Source of the DNA: Undibacterium sp.
Lineage (GTDB): Bacteria; Pseudomonadota; Gammaproteobacteria; Burkholderiales; Burkholderiaceae
Assembly (NCBI GenBank): GCA_014376575.1
Contig: JACMRF010000056.1
Coordinates: 1 to 33,986 of the forward strand
DNA: 33,986 nt
Reading direction: 5' to 3'
Shown: positions 8,213 through 17,382 of the stretch, piece by piece
Layout: each line of letters opens with the position of its first letter
How positions within the stretch are numbered: the first letter of the stretch is position 1
Made by a program: the position numbers and the translations under genes
The notes under the pieces: model-generated
Told to the model about the DNA's origin: nothing
Seen by the model: only the letters and a program-made list of their open reading frames with translations
Database searches by the model: none

Positions 8213-9475
8213 TTACCCGCCGCGCCGCATCATTTCGAAAAATTCTGCGTTGTTTTTAGTCGCCTTCATTTTGTCGAGGATGAACTCCATCGCTTCGATC
8301 TCGTCCATGCTGTAAAGCAGCTTGCGCAAGATCCAGATTTTTTGCAGTTGATCAGGCTTGATCAGCAATTCTTCACGACGCGTACCCGATTTATTCAGGT
8401 TGATCGATGGATACACGCGCTTCTCGGCGAGGCGGCGTTCCAGATGAACTTCCATGTTGCCGGTACCTTTGAATTCTTCATAGATCACGTCATCCATGCG
8501 GCTACCGGTTTCGATCAGGGCAGTAGCGATGATGGTCAGTGAGCCGCCTTCTTCTACGTTACGTGCAGCACCAAAGAAGCGCTTAGGACGTTGCAGTGCA
8601 TTGGCATCGACACCACCGGTCAATACTTTGCCGGAAGCCGGGATCACCGTCTTGTTGGCACGTGCCAGACGGGTGATCGAGTCAAGCAGAATGACGACGT
8701 CTTTCTTCATTTCAACCAAACGCTTGGCTTTTTCCAAGACCATTTCAGCCACTTGTACGTGACGCGTTGCCGGTTCATCAAAGGTCGACGCCACCACTTC
8801 ACCGCGTACCGAACGCTGCATCTCGGTCACTTCTTCCGGACGCTCGTCGATCAGTAAGACGATCATTGTTACGTCAGGATGATTGGTCGTAATTGCATGC
8901 GCAATATGTTGCAACATGACCGATTTACCAGATTTTGGTGAGGCCACCAGCAAGCCACGTTGGCCTTTGCCGATAGGTGCGATCAGATCGATGATACGTC
9001 CGGTGGTATTTTCTTCACCACGCATATCACGTTCTAATTGCAAAACCTTGTTTGGGTGCAATGGCGTTAAGTTTTCAAACAGAATGCGGTGTTTCGATGC
9101 TTCTGGCGCTTCGCCATTGACCTTGTCGACTTTGACTAAGGCAAAGTAGCGCTCACCGTCTTTGGGAGTGCGTACTTCACCTTCGATCGAATCGCCGGTG
9201 TGTAAATTAAAACGTCGAATTTGCGAAGGCGAGATGTAAATATCGTCGGTAGATGCCATATAACTGGCATCGGGCGAGCGCAAGAAGCCAAAGCCGTCGG
9301 GTAATACTTCGAGGGCGCCATCGCCAAAAATTTGTTCGCCGGATTTGGCGCGCTTTTTAAGGATAGCGAACATGAGTTCTTGTTTGCGCATCCGTGCGGC
9401 ATTATCTATGTCTAAGCTGACGGCCATTTCTAGCAAGGCTGAGACGTGTAAGGCCTTTAATTCTGATAAGTGCAT
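8213..9475 (-). CDS. rho: Transcription termination factor Rho
   Basis: A 420-residue protein matching Rho along its whole length, which is the usual size for the compact proteobacterial form (no N-terminal insertion). The N-terminal helical part ([18 protein letters not shown]) is followed by the RNA-binding cold-shock-like domain ([29 protein letters not shown]). The ATPase core has Walker A (SPKSGKS, around residue 180), the [10 protein letters not shown] motif, Walker [13 protein letters not shown], the Q-loop/R-loop region ([10 protein letters not shown]) and the C-terminal EFILDKM helix. Rho is a hexameric RNA helicase that ends untranslated transcripts at C-rich sites. It lies downstream of trxA on the same strand. 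A C-rich leader suggests the classic autoregulation by Rho-dependent attenuation. Confidence 0.98.
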   Translation of the reverse strand: MHLSELKALHVSALLEMAVSLDIDNAARMRKQELMFAILKKRAKSGEQIFGDGALEVLPDGFGFLRSPDASYMASTDDIYISPSQIRRFNLHTGDSIEGEVRTPKDGERYFALVKVDKVNGEAPEASKHRILFENLTPLHPNKVLQLERDMRGEENTTGRIIDLIAPIGKGQRGLLVASPKSGKSVMLQHIAHAITTNHPDVTMIVLLIDERPEEVTEMQRSVRGEVVASTFDEPATRHVQVAEMVLEKAKRLVEMKKDVVILLDSITRLARANKTVIPASGKVLTGGVDANALQRPKRFFGAARNVEEGGSLTIIATALIETGSRMDDVIYEEFKGTGNMEVHLERRLAEKRVYPSINLNKSGTRREELLIKPDQLQKIWILRKLLYSMDEIEAMEFILDKMKATKNNAEFFEMMRRGG

Positions 9476-9545
9476 GTTGAGTGTCCCGAGATGGGAAGTA
9501 AAGGTGGGGGAGTGAAAAGAAGTGAACTACAGGATGGTGTTATTG
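9476..9545 (-). promoter_or_regulatory. C-rich, G-poor rho leader (possible rut site)
   Basis: Read on the minus strand, the 65-70 nt just before the rho ATG contain about 27 C and only about 5 G, with repeated CCC/CACC/TTCC clusters and a GGGA ribosome binding site close to the start codon. This composition is what Rho loading sites look like. E. coli rho is known to be autoregulated through its leader; applying that here is inference. Confidence 0.45.
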
Positions 9546-9627
9546 AATGTTTCTGGCTATTTAATTATTTATTTAGCAAAGAAAGCATTCTCAAAATGTC
9601 TCTAAGTATCTGCATCTATAATATTTT

Positions 9628-9653
9628 TCAAGCGATACACACGCATCGCTTGA
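9628..9653 (-). repeat. Perfect stem-loop between trxA and rho
   Basis: TCAAGCGAT (9628-9636) pairs perfectly with ATCGCTTGA (9645-9653) around an 8-nt loop, 21 nt past the trxA stop on the minus strand. No T-run follows in the transcribed direction, so it is at best a weak terminator; it may protect the trxA 3' end or lie within a trxA-rho transcript. Confidence 0.5.
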
Positions 9654-9674
9654 TATCTAAGACCGCATAGTACC

Positions 9675-10001
9675 TTAAATATTACTGTCGATAAAGGATG
9701 TCAGTTGGCCTTTTGAAAGCGCGCCTACTTTTTGCGCCGCAGCGACACCATTCTTGAACAAGATAAGAGTCGGAATGCCGCGAATGCCGAACTTGGCCGG
9801 TACCGCCTGATTGGCATCTACATCCATCTTCGCAATGATGAATTTTCCTTCGCCTTCTTTAGCAACTTCTTCCAGAATGGGGGCGATCATCTTGCATGGA
9901 CCACACCATTCGGCCCAGAAATCAACTAGGACAGGTTTTTCGGATTTTAAAACGTCAGCTTCGAAAGAAGCATCGCTTACATATATGATGTTTTCGCTCA
10001 T
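9675..10001 (-). CDS. trxA: Thioredoxin 1
   Basis: A 108-residue thioredoxin of standard length. The active site WCGPCK lies in [18 protein letters not shown], with the cis-proline loop [14 protein letters not shown] downstream. It is a cytoplasmic disulfide reductase that supplies electrons to ribonucleotide reductase and other enzymes via thioredoxin reductase. The ATG at 10001 ([13 protein letters not shown]) is chosen over an in-frame upstream codon at 10043 because it matches the family N-terminus and lies downstream of the likely promoter. Gene order trxA-rho on one strand is shared with many proteobacteria. Confidence 0.97.
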   Translation of the reverse strand: MSENIIYVSDASFEADVLKSEKPVLVDFWAEWCGPCKMIAPILEEVAKEGEGKFIIAKMDVDANQAVPAKFGIRGIPTLILFKNGVAAAQKVGALSKGQLTSFIDSNI

Positions 10002-10071
10002 GGATTTCTCGTTGAGAGGGTAATTTAAAGGTAATAGTGTCACAAAAGAGTCAAACTGAATTGTTCAGATT

Positions 10072-10100
10072 AATTTATATTTGTGGCACTTCAAGTGCAA
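10072..10100 (-). promoter_or_regulatory. Likely trxA promoter with overlapping palindrome
   Basis: On the minus strand TTGCAC (plus 10095-10100) and TAAATT (plus 10072-10077) are separated by 17 bp, a reasonable sigma-70 promoter about 70 nt before the trxA ATG. A perfect 13-bp palindrome, GCACTTCAAGTGC (10086-10098), overlaps the -35 box and could be an operator, though no regulator is identified. Confidence 0.45.
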
Positions 10101-10327
10101 GGATCTGTTTAATAACAGTTACTAACGGATTTTACTTGGAGACAGTTTGTGTCAATTCAATGGCGCCTAACGATAAGTTTGATGAGCGTAGCATCGAATG
10201 TAGTCGTGTCATGCGGCGAACTATCGATCAAATAATAACCTATTTTTAGAAAAAGTGTGGCAATCGCTTTTAATTTGCTTTCACTGTCGCATAAAATGTT
10301 TATTCGTTAGAATTCATTGCTGCTGTA
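10101..10327. other. Remaining trxA-addB intergenic region
   Basis: No gene is recognised in this part of the 326-bp gap. A 70-codon frame at 10037-10249 overlaps it but shows no ribosome binding site or familiar protein. The AT-rich end (10260-10320) probably holds the promoter of the downstream nuclease gene, but no box pair is clear enough to assign. Confidence 0.4.
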
Positions 10328-13093
10328 TTGCAATCCTATTGGGCAATTCCGCTCGTCAACTCCCTTCTTATGCGCCATCCTCCTGAATTAGTTGCAGCGT
10401 CCGCTCAGTTTTGGCCACAAGCTGCGCATCGTTTCATTCGTTTGTGTACTGCGCCTGGTTGGCAGCTACATTTGCCACTAGATTATTCTTCGATCAGAGT
10501 TGTCGTGCCTACATTTGAGCATGCGCAGTTATTTCTTCAAGCCTTGACCAAGGAAATCCCAGGTAGTTTTATTCCGCCACGCATCAACACCATGTTCGCA
10601 TGGCTAGAGATGTTGCCGCCTTTAGCCGGACAGGCTCGCACTAGTGCCTCGAGCGAACGCTTGATGAGTTTGTATTCTCAGCTAAGGGAACACGCATGGC
10701 TGAAGACTTTATTTAGCGCCAAACGCAATACGGATTTACTGCCGCTGGCGCAAACCTTATTGACGCTGGCCGATGAGTTAACGCTCGCTTTATTGCCTAC
10801 CTTAGATTTGGGTCAATCTGAATTACAGAAGCGTTGGCATTTGGCCTTGGCGCAGTTGCCATTGCCAGTTCAAAAAATAGCGTCGGAAGAGACGCAATTG
10901 GTCTGGAGTATTTGGCAGAGCCAGCTCGATGCACATGATGCCAGTGTGCAGCGCTATCAAAAAATGATGCGGATTGCAAAAAATGCTGAAGAGCCTTTGC
11001 TGTGGATTACGCCATCTTCACCAGATCCGATGGAACAGGCGTTTCTCAACGCATATCAATTAAAACAATCTGTTCTGAGGATGCATATCGATTGGCGTGG
11101 CACCAGCCTGCCTTCGACCTTTTTAACGGCCTGGCCGGATCTCATTGACGATGGGCCTGATGATCAAGATGCATTGACTATTGACGTTGCCAATACCTCG
11201 CACATCCGTTTGTGCGAAGCCAGTTCGCTTGAAGATGAGGCGCAAAAAGCGGCGCAAACCATCATTGAGTGGTTGCTATCCGGCAAGCAAAAAATCGCCG
11301 TCATTGCGCAAGATCGCGTAGTTGCTCGACGTATTCGTGCACTCCTTGAAAGGGCTCAAATCGTTGTCGCAGATGAAACAGGCTGGAAATTATCGACGAC
11401 GCGCGCCGCCTCCGCATTGGCCGCATGGTTCGAAGTAGTAGCGACGCGGGCCGACACCATGGCTTTGCTCGATTTATTGAAATCACCTTATCTTCATTTC
11501 AAGGCGCTGCATGTAGAGCATCAAGATAATGCCGCGATGCAGAAAGCAGATCAGGTCATGGAGATCGAGTTGGCGTTGCGCAAGGCTAATGTGCTTGGCG
11601 GATGGGATGCTGTTTTGGCTGCATTAAATAGCTTGCCAGCGGAGAGAGGCTGGATCGCGATGCTGGCACGCCAGGCCGGTAAATTTGTCGCGCGCAAAAA
11701 TTTGAAGGAATGGACTGCTGTTACCTTGCAACTCATGGCTGAATTGGGTATGCAAACCAGTATGCAAGAAGAGAGCGCTGGAAACCAAATCCTGCAAATG
11801 CTACAGATCTTGAATACTGATTGCCAGCATATGGATGCCTCATTTTCTTTTGCAGAATGGCGTGCGTTTATTAATCTTCAACTAGAAAGCGCTCCTTTTA
11901 TTTCTGCGCGTATTGATAAGCGCGTGGTGATGCTGCCGCTGAATGGTGCGCATTTGCGAAGTTTTGATGCGGTATTTTTAGTTGGTGCAGATGCCACGCA
12001 TTTACCTTCGCGCGCGAAGGAAGTACTGTTTTTTACCAATACCGTGCGCAATGAATGCGGATTGATTACTAGCGAAGATCGGCAACGTCAGCAACTGCGT
12101 GATTTTGCAGAAGTCTTACTGTCTAATCCCGAAGTTGTCATTTCATGGCAGGGGCAACATGACGGCGAGCATAATTCGGTCAGTCCTTGGTTAGCACAAT
12201 TGAATTTGACATTGGAGCGTAGCGGACAGGAAAAAATGAAGACGCACGACGTCACTATTCCACAACTTCAACTGCAATCGCATCTTACCGTTAGGCCAGC
12301 ACCTAGTGCGGCCGAGTTGACCCCGGTGAATTTATCTGCGAGCGGCTATAGCAGCCTGGTTGCCTGTCCGTATCAATTTTTTGCTGGACGCATGTTGAAA
12401 TTAGGTGCGATCGATGAGTTATCCGATATGCCGGAAAAGCGTGATTACGGCGACTGGTTGCACGCGATACTCAAGACCTATCATGATCAATTGCAGGCTG
12501 TACCTGCTTCGGATAAAGAAGAATTATTGTGCAATATTTCGCAGACTCTTTTTGATCAAGTACTGGAAAAAAGTCCTGCCGCACTTGGCTACAGCGTGCG
12601 CTGGAGTAAAGTCATTCCCGCTTATGTCAAATGGGCTAATGAGCGAGAAGCAGCTGGTTGGTCATTTGAGATTGGCGAGGCATGGCGTGAGCATCTGCTC
12701 AGTTGGGAAGATGGTGAGGTTTTATTACGTGGTCGTGTCGATAGAATTGATCAGAATAATGATGGCGAAAGAGCTGTGTTGGACTATAAAACAAAATCTG
12801 TCACGGCATTAAATAAGCGATTAAAAGAAGCGGAAGATCATCAATTGGCATTTTATGGACTTCTGTCTGAGCATCCTGCTAACGCGGCGAGTTATGTGGC
12901 GCTCGAAATGGAAAGGGAAAAAACAGGCGATGCGGCAGCGAATGATTTTCCTGAATGGACAATGGCGTTGAAGCATTCAATTATCCAAAACATGCAGGCG
13001 ATAAAAAAAGGTGCCGCTATGCCTGCACAGGGCGCTGAATCTGTTTGCCAATATTGCGATATGCGTGGGCTCTGCCGCAAGGGAGCGTGGTAA
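10328..13093 (+). CDS. AddB-like PD-(D/E)XK exonuclease subunit with Fe-S cluster (TIGR03623-like 'probable DNA repair protein')
   Basis: A 921-residue protein whose last 250 residues form a RecB/AddB-type nuclease domain. Cys680 (ACPYQFF) and Cys907-Cys910-Cys916 (CQYCDMRGLC) make the C...CxxCx5C pattern of the AddB 4Fe-4S 'iron staple'. Asp805 (GRVDRID) and Asp819/Lys821 (LDYKTKS) are the expected catalytic residues. The first 600 residues resemble a helicase-like AddB body (VVVPTFEHAQ, MLPLNGAHLRSFDAVFLVGADATHLPSR), but I see no Walker A P-loop, so ATPase activity is unlikely. With the next gene it should form an AddAB-like double-strand-break resection enzyme feeding RecA. The start is uncertain: 10328 is TTG, and ATG 10370 (MRHPPELVAASAQFW) is a good alternative; neither has a strong Shine-Dalgarno. 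Confidence 0.85.
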   Translation: MQSYWAIPLVNSLLMRHPPELVAASAQFWPQAAHRFIRLCTAPGWQLHLPLDYSSIRVVVPTFEHAQLFLQALTKEIPGSFIPPRINTMFAWLEMLPPLAGQARTSASSERLMSLYSQLREHAWLKTLFSAKRNTDLLPLAQTLLTLADELTLALLPTLDLGQSELQKRWHLALAQLPLPVQKIASEETQLVWSIWQSQLDAHDASVQRYQKMMRIAKNAEEPLLWITPSSPDPMEQAFLNAYQLKQSVLRMHIDWRGTSLPSTFLTAWPDLIDDGPDDQDALTIDVANTSHIRLCEASSLEDEAQKAAQTIIEWLLSGKQKIAVIAQDRVVARRIRALLERAQIVVADETGWKLSTTRAASALAAWFEVVATRADTMALLDLLKSPYLHFKALHVEHQDNAAMQKADQVMEIELALRKANVLGGWDAVLAALNSLPAERGWIAMLARQAGKFVARKNLKEWTAVTLQLMAELGMQTSMQEESAGNQILQMLQILNTDCQHMDASFSFAEWRAFINLQLESAPFISARIDKRVVMLPLNGAHLRSFDAVFLVGADATHLPSRAKEVLFFTNTVRNECGLITSEDRQRQQLRDFAEVLLSNPEVVISWQGQHDGEHNSVSPWLAQLNLTLERSGQEKMKTHDVTIPQLQLQSHLTVRPAPSAAELTPVNLSASGYSSLVACPYQFFAGRMLKLGAIDELSDMPEKRDYGDWLHAILKTYHDQLQAVPASDKEELLCNISQTLFDQVLEKSPAALGYSVRWSKVIPAYVKWANEREAAGWSFEIGEAWREHLLSWEDGEVLLRGRVDRIDQNNDGERAVLDYKTKSVTALNKRLKEAEDHQLAFYGLLSEHPANAASYVALEMEREKTGDAAANDFPEWTMALKHSIIQNMQAIKKGAAMPAQGAESVCQYCDMRGLCRKGAW

Positions 13094-16000
13094 TGGATGA
13101 TATGGATGTGATATCGCATTATCAGGCATATGAAGTCAACGGACAGCCTGTCGATGCCATGCTTTTTACGGCGGCTGCCTGTGATCCCTTGCATTCGGTC
13201 GTGGTGGAGGCCTGTGCTGGCAGCGGAAAGACATGGCTGTTGGTCGCGCGTATGTTGCGACTCTTGCTCAACGGCGCAGAGCCAGCAGAATTGTTGGCGA
13301 TTACCTTTACACGTAAAGCGGCGCAAGAGATGCGCTGGCGCTTAATGGAGTTGCTGCATGAATTAGCATTGGCGGATCACACTAAGGCCGCCAATCTTCT
13401 GCGTGAGCGCGGCGTGAAGGAGTCTGAGCTTGTGCTGCTCATACCCAAAGCGCAGCGTTTATATGACAAGCTGCTGGCAAGCACGCAGGGTCTGGCGATG
13501 GATACCTTTCATAGCTGGTTTGGTCGGTTGATACAACTGGCACCGTTGAGCTCCGGTGTGCCGCACGGCTTTAATTTATTGGAGGCAACGGCAGAATTGC
13601 AGCGAGAAGCCTACGGGCAATTAATGCAGTCATTGAAAGATCCTGGCAATGTGGAAATCAAGGACGCCTTGCTGCATTTGTACCATGAAGTCGGTGATTT
13701 CAATGCTAAAAAAATGCTGGATACTTTTCTTGATAAGCGTGCTGAATGGTGGGCCTCGAACCAGGATGCACATGATGGTAGCCCGATGGATTGGTTGCGG
13801 GATTTATGCGGTACAGATGCCCACTTCGATGCCCGTTTGAGTGTGTGGCAAGACCAGGCATTCTGTGAACGTATCCAGGCAATCGCTGTTTGTCTGGGGC
13901 AAGGTACGGCAACGAATCAGAAACGGGCTGTGGCTATCGAAACCGCTTTAAGTGTCGGTAGCAATCTGCAGAACTTTTCTGCCTTAGCGCACGAATTTTT
14001 TGGTGCTGACGGTAAGAATAGATCAAACCTTAAAACCAAAAACTTGTTGGTCGCGATAGAGAAATGGCTGGGGCCAGACAATATTATGGCCTTCGACGAT
14101 GAATGCAATGCCATTGCCGAAGCCCTGAAACTCATGACGAGGCGCAGTAACGAGAAGCTTGTCCTTAGTCTCAATCAGGCATTGTTTACGGTGGGAGCTG
14201 CCTACCTTGATTGTTACCAGAATCTGAAGACGGATCAACGCGTATTTGATTTTTCTGATCTTGAATGGCAAGCCTACCGGCTATTGAGTAACAATGAATT
14301 TGCTTCCTATTTGCATGCGCGCCTCGATGCCCGTTATAAGCATATCTTGCTCGATGAGTTTCAAGATACCAATCCTTTGCAATGGAATATCGTCAGTGCC
14401 TGGTTAGATGCCTATGGCGACGATGTATCACGCCCTAGCGTATTTATTGTAGGCGATCCCAAACAATCTATTTATCGGTTCCGGCGCGCTGAACCGCGCG
14501 TTTTTCTGGCTGCCAGGGCGATGTTGTCAAAGCAGGGAGCGCACGTCTTGCGGACCAACCAAACGCGCAGAAATGCATCGAGCGTTGTCGATGTACTCAA
14601 TGAGTCCATGCTGGGCAATCCTATCTTTGCAGCTCAGACGACGGCAGCGCAACTGAAGGGCGCTGTCTGGCGTTTGCCCTTGATCCAGAGCGAGAGCGAT
14701 CCAGATGGCGTGAAGAAAAACAAATTTCCGTTAAGAAATCCTCTGGATACTCCTATGGAAGAGCTCGAAGATGCGCGCAGAGTAGAAGAAGGGCGTCTGG
14801 TTGCCAGGGCCTTGAATTTAGCGATGCAGCAAATTAAACAGCACACACCGGATAAAAATATCAAATGGTCCGATGTGATGTTATTAGTCAGGCGGCGCAG
14901 CCATTTGTCATCATACGAAAAAGCCCTGCGCGAAGCTGGTATTCCTTTTGTCTCCAGTCGACGTGGTGGTTTGCTCGATGCCTTGGAAGTGGCCGACCTG
15001 ATCGCCTTGTTGACGTTCTTAATTACACCTGGCGACAATCGCGCACTGGCACATATACTGAAATCACCGATCATCGGCGCGGATGATAATGCGCTGATCA
15101 TGCTGGCGCAACGACATGAGTCCTCATGGTGGAAACGCCTGCTCGCATCGGTTGCAGACAGCACGGCGAATGATGGATTGGTACGCGCCAGCAAACTACT
15201 GCAAGCGTGGATGCAAGCGGCACACGATCTTCCCGTGCATGATTTAATCGATACCATTCTTCATCAAGGAGAATTGCCCCCCAGGTACGCCCAATTTGCC
15301 AGTAAATCAGATCGCGCACAGGTCATCGGTAACCTTACTGCCTTCATCGCATTAGCCCTGAATATGGATGCAGGCCGCTATCCAAGTTTACCCAAATTCA
15401 TTGCGGCGTTATCCATGTTTAAACAAGGGGCGGATGCGGATGCGCCAGACGAATCCACAGTTGATAGCGCAACCGATGCCGTGCGTATATTGACTATCCA
15501 CAGTGCCAAAGGCTTGGAAGCAGAGATTGTCGTGATGCTCGATAGCAATCACAGTGAAGCGGCTAAAGATCAGGTTGGCATACTTTGCCAATGGCCATTA
15601 GATGAGAGCCAGCGCAGTGAGAAAAAACATTTTTCTGTGTTTGGTCGAAAAGATCAGCGCGGCGCCGCGAGGGATGCTTTGTTCGCGCAGGAAGAAGCAC
15701 AGGCAAAACAAGAAAACTGGAATATGTTGTACGTCGCGGTGACACGCGCCAAACAACTTTTGATCGTTAGTGGTGTCGCCAGCGACAAAGCGGCAGATAT
15801 CGGCGGCGTTGCCAAAGAGAGTTGGTATGCTCGCTTCGGCATGTTGAATGATTTCCTCGTTTCCGACGATATTGTTGACAGGACGGAAACAGACGGAAGT
15901 CATTTCGTCATGCCCTTATTTAGTCCGCCCAATTTGTGTCTTGCTGCAGCTGATATGGTCGCAGAGCCTACGCCAGAGCAAACCGAAGGGATAGCATTGC

Positions 16001-16422
16001 ATGCTCTCATGGAGCGTTTAACCAATCAAGTGCAGCGCTGGCCAGTACAGGTTCCTGAGATAGAAGCGATTGCTTCCTGGTTGCCATGTTCAAGCCTAAT
16101 TGCAACAAGCATCCGACAGCAAGCTATTACCATTCTGAATAATCAAGCACTGGAGTGCTACTTTAATCCCGCCAGATTTAGCTATGCACGCAATGAAATG
16201 GATATTTTCTATTTGCAAAAAATCTTACGTTTGGACAGAGTGGTTGTCATAGCGAATGAAGTCTGGGTATTGGACTATAAACGTCAATTGCTGGCGAGCG
16301 AGAAGGCGAGTTATCAAGAACAGCTGAAAGAATACAGTGACGCGTTATCGTCACTATTTCCTGATAAAGAAATACGGGCGGCGCTTATTCTGACTGATGG
16401 CCAGTTGATAGAAATGCTGTAA
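13093..16422 (+). CDS. UvrD/RecB-family helicase-nuclease, AddA-like
   Basis: A 1109-residue superfamily 1A helicase with a C-terminal nuclease. Visible motifs: Walker A ACAGSGKT (Lys46), Ia ITFTRKAAQEMRWR, II LLLDEFQDTN (Asp421-Glu422), III FIVGDPKQSIYRFRRAEP, V ILTIHSAKGLEAEIVV and VI MLYVAVTRAKQLLIVS. Near the C-terminus LRLDRVVV (Asp1048) and WVLDYKRQ (Asp1061, Lys1063) fit the PD-(D/E)XK nuclease of AddA/RecB. The ATG at 13093 overlaps the stop of the upstream nuclease gene (TAATG), and GGGAG lies before it, so the two subunits are translationally coupled. A frame opening at 13045 would start on TTG inside the upstream gene and is rejected. Role: unwinding and degrading DNA ends in recombination repair. 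Confidence 0.92.
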   Translation: MDDMDVISHYQAYEVNGQPVDAMLFTAAACDPLHSVVVEACAGSGKTWLLVARMLRLLLNGAEPAELLAITFTRKAAQEMRWRLMELLHELALADHTKAANLLRERGVKESELVLLIPKAQRLYDKLLASTQGLAMDTFHSWFGRLIQLAPLSSGVPHGFNLLEATAELQREAYGQLMQSLKDPGNVEIKDALLHLYHEVGDFNAKKMLDTFLDKRAEWWASNQDAHDGSPMDWLRDLCGTDAHFDARLSVWQDQAFCERIQAIAVCLGQGTATNQKRAVAIETALSVGSNLQNFSALAHEFFGADGKNRSNLKTKNLLVAIEKWLGPDNIMAFDDECNAIAEALKLMTRRSNEKLVLSLNQALFTVGAAYLDCYQNLKTDQRVFDFSDLEWQAYRLLSNNEFASYLHARLDARYKHILLDEFQDTNPLQWNIVSAWLDAYGDDVSRPSVFIVGDPKQSIYRFRRAEPRVFLAARAMLSKQGAHVLRTNQTRRNASSVVDVLNESMLGNPIFAAQTTAAQLKGAVWRLPLIQSESDPDGVKKNKFPLRNPLDTPMEELEDARRVEEGRLVARALNLAMQQIKQHTPDKNIKWSDVMLLVRRRSHLSSYEKALREAGIPFVSSRRGGLLDALEVADLIALLTFLITPGDNRALAHILKSPIIGADDNALIMLAQRHESSWWKRLLASVADSTANDGLVRASKLLQAWMQAAHDLPVHDLIDTILHQGELPPRYAQFASKSDRAQVIGNLTAFIALALNMDAGRYPSLPKFIAALSMFKQGADADAPDESTVDSATDAVRILTIHSAKGLEAEIVVMLDSNHSEAAKDQVGILCQWPLDESQRSEKKHFSVFGRKDQRGAARDALFAQEEAQAKQENWNMLYVAVTRAKQLLIVSGVASDKAADIGGVAKESWYARFGMLNDFLVSDDIVDRTETDGSHFVMPLFSPPNLCLAAADMVAEPTPEQTEGIALHALMERLTNQVQRWPVQVPEIEAIASWLPCSSLIATSIRQQAITILNNQALECYFNPARFSYARNEMDIFYLQKILRLDRVVVIANEVWVLDYKRQLLASEKASYQEQLKEYSDALSSLFPDKEIRAALILTDGQLIEML

Positions 16423-16566
16423 GCAAAAATTTAGCCTTATAATAAGAATTCATTTTATAGATCGATTTTATTGCTAATAACACTACGCTATTTTCGTGAT
16501 ATTGTGATCGAGAGATAAATGCAATCCGGACATTACCCTATCCTGATTTTTTAATAAGTTACTAAA

Positions 16567-16797
16567 ATGATTTCTGAATTCGAATTACTTGCTGATAAAG
16601 TTGAACGACTGGCCAGTCTGACGCACGCCTTAAGGTTAGAAAACGGAGAGTTGCGCCGGCATGCAGTCGGCCTTGCCGCAGAGAATAAAGACATGCAATC
16701 GCGTATGCAAGAAGCGCATCAACGCGTCGCAGCTTTGCTGGCACAATTACCTGATGAAAATGCCGATGAAGACGACGTAGATGAGGAAGCAGCATGA
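16567..16797 (+). CDS. Small coiled-coil protein upstream of zapA (TIGR02449/ZapB-like)
   Basis: A 76-residue protein that is almost all heptad-patterned coiled coil (LLADKVERLASLTHALRLENGELRR through RVAALLAQL), ending in an acidic tail (DENADEDDVDEEAA). Its size, coiled coil and position immediately before zapA match the TIGR02449 family of beta/gamma-proteobacteria, which resembles the division protein ZapB. It overlaps zapA by 4 nt (ATGA), so the two are coupled. A role in Z-ring organisation is inferred from context and fold only. No strong Shine-Dalgarno is visible before the ATG. Confidence 0.8.
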   Translation: MISEFELLADKVERLASLTHALRLENGELRRHAVGLAAENKDMQSRMQEAHQRVAALLAQLPDENADEDDVDEEAA

Positions 16798-17120
16798 GTG
16801 ATAAAAGTACGATTCAGTTAGATGTAACGATCATGGGGCAATCTTATAAACTTGCCTGCAAAGTGGGTGAGGATTCGGCGTTGTTAGATGCAGTCTCTTA
16901 CTTGAATAAAAAGATGTGTGTGATTCGCGATGCGGCCAAAATTAAAGGAACCGATAAAATTGCCGTGATGGCAGCTTTAAGTTTGACGACAGAACTTCTG
17001 GCAACAAAATCACCCGAAGGTCCGTTTTCAGGATTGACGATGGCTGAAGTGAAACAAAAAATTCAAGGCATGCATGAGTCGATAGAGCAAGCATTAACTC
17101 CGCAAGAAAATCTATTTTAA
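16794..17120 (+). CDS. zapA: Cell division protein ZapA
   Basis: A 108-residue protein with the ZapA pattern: N-terminal beta strands binding FtsZ (IQLDVTIMGQSYKLACKVGEDSALLDAVSYLNKKM), then RDAAKIKGTDKIAVMAALSLTTELL leading into a C-terminal helix. ZapA tetramers crosslink FtsZ filaments at midcell. The start overlaps the preceding coiled-coil gene, and 6S RNA follows about 80 nt downstream, the zapA-ssrS order found across beta- and gamma-proteobacteria. The family name fits both sequence and neighbours. Confidence 0.93.
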   Translation: MSDKSTIQLDVTIMGQSYKLACKVGEDSALLDAVSYLNKKMCVIRDAAKIKGTDKIAVMAALSLTTELLATKSPEGPFSGLTMAEVKQKIQGMHESIEQALTPQENLF

Positions 17121-17197
17121 ACAGGCCTTTTATAATTAAATTTAATTAAATTTAATCGAAAAAAAGCTAGTGAGAATTCACGGTTGGGAGTAAACTT

Positions 17198-17377
17198 AAA
17201 TTCCCTACCGTGTTCGCCAGTGCCATATATTCCTTGAACCATTTATGTGCACAGGCTGCGGAAATTGTTTGGCAGGTGTGAGCATCGCTAGCTCGATGAA
17301 CCCGAAGTTGAACGGACTGCGGCCAACTTGAACCTTCTGGTTCAGGATGCCGGCATAGCGGCATCGGTGGGGACTTA
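17198..17377 (+). ncRNA. ssrS: 6S RNA
   Basis: About 180 nt directly downstream of zapA. The two ends pair as the 6S closing stem (TTCCCTACCG near 17201-17210 with CGGTGGGGA near 17365-17373). The interior has the beta-proteobacterial 6S features GTTCGCCAGTG at the 5' side, a large open central bubble, and CTTGAACC / GGTTCAGG hairpin sequence on the 3' side. 6S RNA mimics an open promoter and binds sigma-70 RNA polymerase holoenzyme in stationary phase. A TAAACT at 17191-17196 could be the -10 box, but no convincing -35 is seen. Ends are estimated to within about 5 nt. No protein call is warranted in this interval. Confidence 0.9.
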
Positions 17378-17382
17378 TTTTT

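Noticed and set aside
10037..10249. 70-codon plus-strand frame between trxA and addB
   Set aside because: It overlaps the probable trxA promoter and has neither a Shine-Dalgarno nor a protein family.
14634..15257. 207-codon minus-strand open frame inside the AddA-like gene
   Set aside because: It is the mirror of the helicase coding frame; the sense strand carries all helicase motifs and the antisense product is Ser/Arg-rich with no domain.
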